Below, in pieces: positions 56,307-64,000 of a DNA stretch of 64,000 nucleotides. The notes under the pieces were generated by a model. That model had not been told where the DNA came from, did not search any database, and saw only the letters and a list, made by a program, of their open reading frames with translations. The stretch is from CAWGXG01 sp963826505 (GTDB taxonomy: Bacteria; Chloroflexota; Anaerolineae; Aggregatilineales; Aggregatilineaceae), in contig CAWGXG010000007.1 in assembly GCA_963826505.1 (NCBI GenBank), positions 558,001 to 622,000 on the forward strand, written 5' to 3'. Each line of letters opens with the position of its first letter. Position 1 is the first letter of the stretch. Position numbers and translations under genes: made by a program.

Positions 56307-56693
56307 ATGGCGAGGAAGAAATCCGGCTTTGGCGGTCCGATGAGCGGCGGTATGCCCAACCAGTCCGCGATGCTGCGCCAAGTTCAAAAAATGCAGGACG
56401 ACATGGAAGCAGCCCAGGCGGCCCTTGATGCCGAAACGCTGGAAGTCAGCGTGGGTGGCGGGGCGCTGACGATCGTCATCAACGGTCACCAGCACATCCA
56501 ATCTCTGACCATCAACCAGGACGCGATCGATACGGAAGACGCCGAATGGGTAACTGATCTGCAAGACTTGCTGCTGGCCGCTGTCAATCAGGCGGTGGAG
56601 CAGAGCAAAGCCCTTGAAGCTGAACGGATGCAGGGCATCACCGGCGGTCTGCAATCGATGCTGCCGGGCGGCCTGGGCGGTCTGCTCGGTTAG
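56307..56693 (+). CDS. ybaB: YbaB/EbfC nucleoid-associated protein
   Basis: 128 residues, a small DNA-binding protein that co-occurs with dnaX and recR. The family pattern is visible: NQSAMLRQVQKMQDDMEAAQAALDAETLEVSVGGGALTIVINGHQHIQSLTINQDAIDTEDAEWVTDLQDLLLAAVNQAVEQSKALEAERM, then a glycine-rich tail (TGGLQSMLPGGLGGLLG). Start ATG at 56307 after GAGGAG; a frame with an extra five codons upstream is not preferred. Confidence 0.88.
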   Translation: MARKKSGFGGPMSGGMPNQSAMLRQVQKMQDDMEAAQAALDAETLEVSVGGGALTIVINGHQHIQSLTINQDAIDTEDAEWVTDLQDLLLAAVNQAVEQSKALEAERMQGITGGLQSMLPGGLGGLLG

Positions 56694-56754
56694 CATATCA
56701 CACGGCGGTGGGTAGGGCGGTTCGCAGGCTTAACCCCTAGGGTGGAGGTACCGC

Positions 56755-57366
56755 ATGGTCCAGACGGAGCACAGTCGGCGCAATCGCATGGCGGTGATCG
56801 ATCTGACGATCCTTGTCCTGGTCCTGTTAACGATCATTGTGTTGATCTATCAACTGCGTTCCGATGACCAGTCCAACCCCGCAGCCAAGCAGTCCGGGTC
56901 AACCACGGGCCCTGCCACTTTCACGGACGCGCAGGAGCAGTTCAAGTTCAACATTCCGGCCGAGTGGCGAGCGCAACGCCAGGGCGGTGAAATCCAGGTG
57001 CAGGCGGTAGCTGGCGATTTGCCCGGCTACACGATGTCCGTGCACTCGATCGAAGACCTGTTCCTGGTCGTCAATTGGAGCTGCGCCACCCTGGGAGATT
57101 CGCTCACCCAGACGGCCGATGCGCTGGCCGTGTGGCCGGCACATGTCATGTATACCGACGTGCCGTGCGCCGAAAACCCCGGCCAGGCCGCGTTTGCCCG
57201 CATCTACTATATGCTTGATGACGGCTCCCGCCAGTTGGCGATTGCCGCGCTGGCACCGTTGGATGGGCTGCACTGGGTCGTGGCGCGCAGCGATCCGTTC
57301 ACGGGCGATTGGCCGATGGCGCTCATCGGCGCCATGACGGAATCCGTCACGTCGTCCCGGCGCTGA
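56755..57366 (+). CDS. Single-pass membrane protein inserted in the dnaX-ybaB-recR cluster
   Basis: 203 residues. One transmembrane helix (IDLTILVLVLLTIIVLIYQL, about 16-35), then an extracytoplasmic domain of about 150 residues (FKFNIPAEWRAQRQGGEIQVQAVAGDLPGYTMSVHSIEDLF ... YMLDDGSRQLAIAALAPLDGLHWVVARSDPFTGDWPMALIGAMTESVTS). No recognised family. Start ATG at 56755 after GGTGGAGGTACC. It is unrelated by sequence to its neighbours and lies in an otherwise conserved gene order, suggesting an insertion or a co-expressed partner. Confidence 0.68.
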   Translation: MVQTEHSRRNRMAVIDLTILVLVLLTIIVLIYQLRSDDQSNPAAKQSGSTTGPATFTDAQEQFKFNIPAEWRAQRQGGEIQVQAVAGDLPGYTMSVHSIEDLFLVVNWSCATLGDSLTQTADALAVWPAHVMYTDVPCAENPGQAAFARIYYMLDDGSRQLAIAALAPLDGLHWVVARSDPFTGDWPMALIGAMTESVTSSRR

Positions 57367-57430
57367 GCCTGCCGCCGCTGCTCGACTCATCGTGTGCGGT
57401 GGGACCGATTGAACATCAGGAGAAAATGCC

Positions 57431-58033
57431 TTGAGCAAAGCCATACCCGAACCCGTCACCCGGTTGGTTGATGCGTTTTCGCGTCTGCCGGGCGTCGGTC
57501 CCAAAACCGCGTCGCGCCTGACCTATTTCTTATTGCGCGCGCCGGATGAGCTGTCGCAAACGCTCGCCACCGCCATCGGCGACCTCAAAACCAAAACGCG
57601 CTACTGTTCGGTTTGCTACAACATCACGGAAAACGATCCGTGCGAGATTTGCAGCGATAACCAGCGCGACGGATCGACGATCGTCGTCGTGGAAGACCCG
57701 TTGGACGTGGTCGCCGTCGAGCGGATCGGCACCTATCGCGGGCGCTACCACGTGCTGCACGGCGCGATCTCGCCCGTGGAAGGCATCGGCCCGGAGGATT
57801 TGAAGATTCGCGAGTTGGTGGCCCGGTTGGACGGCGGCTCCGTCAGTGAGATCGTGATCGCCACCAACCCCGGCATCGAAGGCGACGCAACCGCCATGTA
57901 TTTGCAGCGCCAACTCGCCACGACCGGCATCAAAGTGACGCGGCTGGCGCGCGGTCTGCCGACCGGCGGCGATCTCGAATACGTAGATTCGGTGACGCTG
58001 CTGCGCGCGTTTCAGGGGCGTCACGAGATGTAA
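57431..58033 (+). CDS. recR: Recombination mediator RecR
   Basis: 200 residues. Helix-hairpin-helix near the start (FSRLPGVGPKTASRLTYFLLR), C4 zinc finger with C59, C62, C71 and C74 (CSVCYNITENDPCEIC), Toprim domain (STIVVVEDPLDVVAVERIG ... GGSVSEIVIATNPGIEGDATAMYL, with the DxD-type acid in VVVEDP) and the C-terminal ITRLARGLPTGGDLEYVDSVTLLRAFQGR. It helps RecO/RecF load RecA at gaps. TTG start at 57431 follows CAGGAGAAAATGCC. The frame is intact. Confidence 0.93.
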   Translation: MSKAIPEPVTRLVDAFSRLPGVGPKTASRLTYFLLRAPDELSQTLATAIGDLKTKTRYCSVCYNITENDPCEICSDNQRDGSTIVVVEDPLDVVAVERIGTYRGRYHVLHGAISPVEGIGPEDLKIRELVARLDGGSVSEIVIATNPGIEGDATAMYLQRQLATTGIKVTRLARGLPTGGDLEYVDSVTLLRAFQGRHEM

Positions 58034-58091
58034 TCGCGCGCTCCGCGCCCTCACTGAATCGTGGCGCGTGTCTTAACTCGCGCTATGCTAG

Positions 58092-58118
58092 AAGCGCACC
58101 GTTGAGTGCGCTTTTTAT
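58092..58118 (+). terminator. Rho-independent terminator after recR
   Basis: 8-bp stem (AAGCGCAC at 58092-58099, GTGCGCTT at 58106-58113) with 6-nt loop CGTTGA and following TTTATAT; the T-run starts at 58112. Confidence 0.8.
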
Positions 58119-58171
58119 ATGTGACGGTCCATGGTGACCGACTGAATTGTCATGAGAGGTGAGCGCGATCT

Positions 58172-59470
58172 ATGCCTAAGATTACGTTTATCGGCGCGGG
58201 CAGCACCGTTTTCGCTAAGAACCTGATGGGCGACATCCTGTCTTTCCCGGAGCTGGCCGATTCGACGCTGACGCTGTTCGACATCGATCCCGACCGGCTG
58301 AGCACGTCCGAGATCGTGGCGCGCAAGGTAGCCGGGGCGTTGGGCGTACAGCCTACCATCGAAGCCACGACCGACCGGCGCGCGGCGCTGGATGGCGCGG
58401 ATTACGCCATCTGTATGATTCAGGTGGCGGGCTATAAGCCCGGCACGGTGATCGATTTCGAGATTCCGAAGAAATACGGTCTGCGCGCCACGATTGCGGA
58501 TACGCTGGGCATCGGCGGCGTGATGCGGGCGCTCCGCACGATCCCCGTGCTGCTGGACATGTGCCGCGACATGGAAGCGCTGTGCCCCGATGTGACTTTT
58601 CTCAATTACGTCAACCCGATGGCGATGAACTGTTGGGCGATCGCGCGCGCCAGTACCATCAAAACGGTCGGCCTGTGTCACAGCGTCCAGTCGACGGCCA
58701 GCAAGCTGGCGGAAGACATCGGCATCCCGTTCGAGGACATCAACTATGTCTGCGCTGGGATCAATCACATGGCGTTTTACCTGCGTTTCGAGCGCAACGG
58801 CGAAGACCTTTATCCGCTGATTCGCCGGGTCATTGACGAGGGCCGCGTGCCCGACTGGAACCGCGTGCGTTATGAGATGCTCAAGCGCCTGGGTTATTTT
58901 GTCACGGAATCGAGCGAACATTTCTCGGAGTATGTGCCCTGGTTCATCAAGCACGACCGCCCCGATCTGATCGAGCGCTTTAATATTCCGCTGGACGAAT
59001 ACATCCGTCGCTGTGAGGATCAGATCGCCGAGTGGCAGAGCATGCGCGTGGAGTACGAAGATCCTACGACCACGATCGAGGTCACGCGCAGCCATGAGTA
59101 CGGATCGGGCATCATCCACAGTCTCGAAACCGGCGCGCCACGCGTGATTTACGGGAACGTGCCCAATCACGGCCTGATCGACAATCTGCCGCAGGACTGC
59201 TGCGTCGAAGTGCCGTGTCTGGTCGACAAAAGCGGCATCCAGCCCACACAGATCGGCGCGCTGCCGCCCCACCTGGCCGCGCTGATGCAAACCAATATCA
59301 ACGTGCAGAGCCTGGCGGTGGAAGCGGCACTCACCGGCAAGCGCGAGCATATTTATCACGCCGCAATGCTCGATCCGCACACCGCCGCCGAGCTTGATCT
59401 GGACCAGATTTGGGCCATGGTGGACGACCTGATCGACGCGCACGGCGACTGGCTACCCGCCTTTCACTAG
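58172..59470 (+). CDS. melA: Glycoside hydrolase family 4 alpha-galactosidase
   Basis: 432 residues. GH4 enzymes use NAD and a divalent metal in an oxidation-elimination mechanism. Seen are the Rossmann glycine region FIGAGSTVFAKNL, metal-site motif CHSVQ (169-173) and H199 in GINHMAFYL, and NYVNPMAMN (145-153). CHSVQ rather than CN(V/I)P points to alpha-galactosidase (MelA-like) rather than phospho-glucosidase. Cytosolic, no signal peptide. Start ATG at 58172 after GAGAGGTGAGCGCGATCT. It may feed on sugars taken up by the orphan solute-binding protein, though that link is speculative. Last gene before the rRNA operon. Confidence 0.88.
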   Translation: MPKITFIGAGSTVFAKNLMGDILSFPELADSTLTLFDIDPDRLSTSEIVARKVAGALGVQPTIEATTDRRAALDGADYAICMIQVAGYKPGTVIDFEIPKKYGLRATIADTLGIGGVMRALRTIPVLLDMCRDMEALCPDVTFLNYVNPMAMNCWAIARASTIKTVGLCHSVQSTASKLAEDIGIPFEDINYVCAGINHMAFYLRFERNGEDLYPLIRRVIDEGRVPDWNRVRYEMLKRLGYFVTESSEHFSEYVPWFIKHDRPDLIERFNIPLDEYIRRCEDQIAEWQSMRVEYEDPTTTIEVTRSHEYGSGIIHSLETGAPRVIYGNVPNHGLIDNLPQDCCVEVPCLVDKSGIQPTQIGALPPHLAALMQTNINVQSLAVEAALTGKREHIYHAAMLDPHTAAELDLDQIWAMVDDLIDAHGDWLPAFH

Positions 59471-59556
59471 GTTGAATCATTAACGCACGCCAACAATGAA
59501 TCTAGGAATCGGGCTGGAATCGGCACCCAAAACACAGACACCGGGACGATCTGGCT

Positions 59557-59579
59557 CCCAGTTTCTCCCTTAAACTGGG
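59557..59579 (+). terminator. Hairpin upstream of the rRNA operon
   Basis: 8-bp perfect inverted repeat (CCCAGTTT 59557-59564, AAACTGGG 59572-59579), 7-nt loop. No T-run follows. It could be a weak terminator of melA or an upstream element of the rrn promoter. Confidence 0.4.
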
Positions 59580-59640
59580 GTTAATGTGAGGTTCTGGCTC
59601 GATTTCTGCCGAGTCTTATGGAAACTTAAGGAATCACCCC

Positions 59641-59669
59641 TTGACGCCCCCATAGTGGGGTGGTAAGAT
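59641..59669 (+). promoter_or_regulatory. rRNA operon promoter
   Basis: TTGACG (59641-59646), exactly 17 bp, TAAGAT (59664-59669). The spacer holds an inverted repeat CCCCA-TAG-TGGGG (59648-59660). About 290 nt of leader follows before the 16S gene. Confidence 0.75.
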
Positions 59670-59805
59670 GTTGGCACGCTCGACACGAACAAAGCAACGC
59701 AGCCAAAACGCGTTGCACGTTCTAACAAACTGGACGACGTGAAAGGGGGCAGACGACCGCTCAGGCAAGCTGAAAGCATCAACGTTTTCGGTCTGTTTGC
59801 GCCCC

Positions 59806-59838
59806 GCCGGATGTGTTAATAACACACGGCGTTTTTTG
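59806..59838 (+). terminator. Terminator-like hairpin in the rRNA leader
   Basis: GCCG + TGTGTT pairs with AACACA + CGGC across a small bulge and a 3-nt loop, followed by GTTTTTTG. It lies between the rrn promoter and the 16S gene, before the boxA-like site. Either an attenuator or a site that needs antitermination to be passed. Confidence 0.6.
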
Positions 59839-59862
59839 TCCCTAGCCCACCGTCCAGTGAGC

Positions 59863-59875
59863 GGCACCTTAACAA
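59863..59875 (+). promoter_or_regulatory. boxA-like antitermination element, 16S leader
   Basis: GGCACCTTAACAA matches 10 of 13 positions of the Escherichia coli rrn boxA (TGCTCTTTAACAA, from memory). It recurs before the tRNA genes and the 23S gene. Confidence 0.55.
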
Positions 59876-59894
59876 CAGCAGAGTGGTAGGAAGC
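59867..59894 (+). other. 5' half of the 16S processing stem
   Basis: This stretch is nearly the reverse complement of 61510-61538 downstream of the 16S gene, so the precursor folds into a long double strand bracketing 16S, the usual RNase III target. Confidence 0.8.
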
Positions 59895-59966
59895 GAAAGC
59901 AGTGCGAAAGCACAACCAGTAAGGAACTTGCACAGGTCTGAAGAGGCTTGTGAGCAAAACTCTGTT

Positions 59967-61470
<1,504 letters not shown>

Positions 61471-61509
61471 AAGCCTGAGGAGGAGCGCGCGAGCGCCCCA
61501 CCCCAGCAC

Positions 61510-61538
61510 GCCTTCCTACCACTGAGCTGTTGTTAAGG
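61510..61538 (+). other. 3' half of the 16S processing stem
   Basis: Pairs with 59867-59894 (GCCTTCCTACCACT... with AGTGGTAGGAAGC...), with one or two small bulges. Confidence 0.8.
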
Positions 61539-61558
61539 GGACGCCGGGTGACCGGCGC

Positions 61559-61571
61559 AGCACCTTAGCAA
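61559..61571 (+). promoter_or_regulatory. boxA-like element, 16S-tRNA spacer
   Basis: AGCACCTTAGCAA, a variant of the leader element with one change in the core (TTAGCAA). Confidence 0.42.
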
Positions 61572-61610
61572 GCTGAGGCGCGGTCCGCAAGGGCCGCGAC
61601 GTGCTATGGA

Positions 61611-61684
61611 GGGTCTGTAGCTCAGTTGGTTAGAGCACTCGCCTGATAAGCGAGAGGTCAGCCGTTCGAGCCGGCTCAGACCCA
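61611..61684 (+). tRNA. tRNA-Ile (GAT)
   Basis: Seven-pair acceptor GGGTCTG/CAGACCC, anticodon stem CTCGC/GCGAG with CTGATAA loop (anticodon GAT), T loop TTCGAGC. Encoded between 16S and 23S, as usual. The CCA end is not encoded. Confidence 0.95.
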
Positions 61685-61690
61685 CAGGGC

Positions 61691-61763
61691 GGGGACGTAG
61701 CTCAGTTGGGAGAGCGGTGCCTTTGCAAGGCATAGGCCAGGGGTTCGAGTCCCCTCGTCTCCA
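61691..61763 (+). tRNA. tRNA-Ala (TGC)
   Basis: Acceptor GGGGACG/CGTCTCC with the G3-U70 wobble pair that marks alanine tRNAs, anticodon loop TTTGCAA (anticodon TGC), T loop TTCGAGT. It follows tRNA-Ile by 6 bp. Confidence 0.95.
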
Positions 61764-61832
61764 CAGAGGCCGCACCGGTCGGTGAGTGGGTCCAAGGGTC
61801 TTGGGCACACTCACCGGGGGGTGACCCTCGGG

Positions 61833-61845
61833 CGCACCTTAACAA
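61833..61845 (+). promoter_or_regulatory. boxA-like element before 23S
   Basis: CGCACCTTAACAA, identical in its 11-nt core (CACCTTAACAA) to the 16S leader copy. Confidence 0.5.
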
Positions 61846-61902
61846 GTGCATACACATGCGAAAGAGTAACGCGAGAACATCAGGGACTCCGTATCACATG
61901 CG

Positions 61903-64000
<2,098 letters not shown>

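Overview
The window is a high-GC bacterial chromosome segment ending in an rRNA operon (16S, tRNA-Ile, tRNA-Ala, start of 23S, all on +). The 16S sequence, the style of the intergenic repeats and the gene content (many family-4 glycosyltransferases, LysM and lamin-tail surface proteins, dnaX-ybaB-recR, sdhABCD with two anchors) suggest a Chloroflexota member, probably Anaerolineae-like. This is a judgement from the sequence, not the result of a search.

Layout. 0.2-6.4 kb: ornithine aminotransferase, a lactate dehydrogenase, a secreted protein, a HAD phosphatase, a degenerate HisA-like barrel and a Cys-based phosphatase. 6.5-23 kb: a polysaccharide or glycoconjugate locus on + (nucleotide-sugar dehydrogenase, seven GT4-type glycosyltransferases, a GT-C membrane glycosyltransferase, a CgeB-like glycosyltransferase, a NodU/CmcH carbamoyltransferase, a large membrane protein). 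23.1-27.2 kb: a small membrane protein and sdhABCD on -. 27.5-34.5 kb: gatA, a membrane-anchored small protein, a UPF0173 hydrolase, a LysM-SGNH secreted protein and two tandem MFS transporters. 34.8-41.2 kb: a methyltransferase, clpC and two tandem paralogues of an unrecognised family. 41.6-48.4 kb: an orphan solute-binding protein, a lipoprotein, divergent pit/DUF47 phosphate genes and a feoA-feoB operon with feoB split in two. 48.5-54.4 kb: a YfhO-like membrane protein, murJ, a LysM-LTD protein and tatA. 54.6-59.5 kb: dnaX, ybaB, a membrane protein, recR and a GH4 alpha-galactosidase. 59.6-64 kb: the rRNA operon with promoter, a leader hairpin, boxA-like elements and an RNase III stem.

Many well-conserved genes (nucleotide-sugar dehydrogenase, sdhB, sdhA, dnaX, murJ, several glycosyltransferases) carry one or more single-base frameshifts, while long stretches such as 27.5-38.4 kb have none. 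Because essential genes are hit and the residues on both sides still match their families, I read most of these as sequence or assembly errors. I annotate these genes as full-length CDS spans with the breaks noted.

No CRISPR array, insertion sequence, phage or plasmid signal was found. The items most worth follow-up are the tandem unknown paralogues, the split FeoB with its operator-like repeat, the pit/DUF47 tandem repeat, the degenerate HisA-like protein, the LDH with a changed cofactor-site residue, and the regulatory architecture of the rRNA leader.
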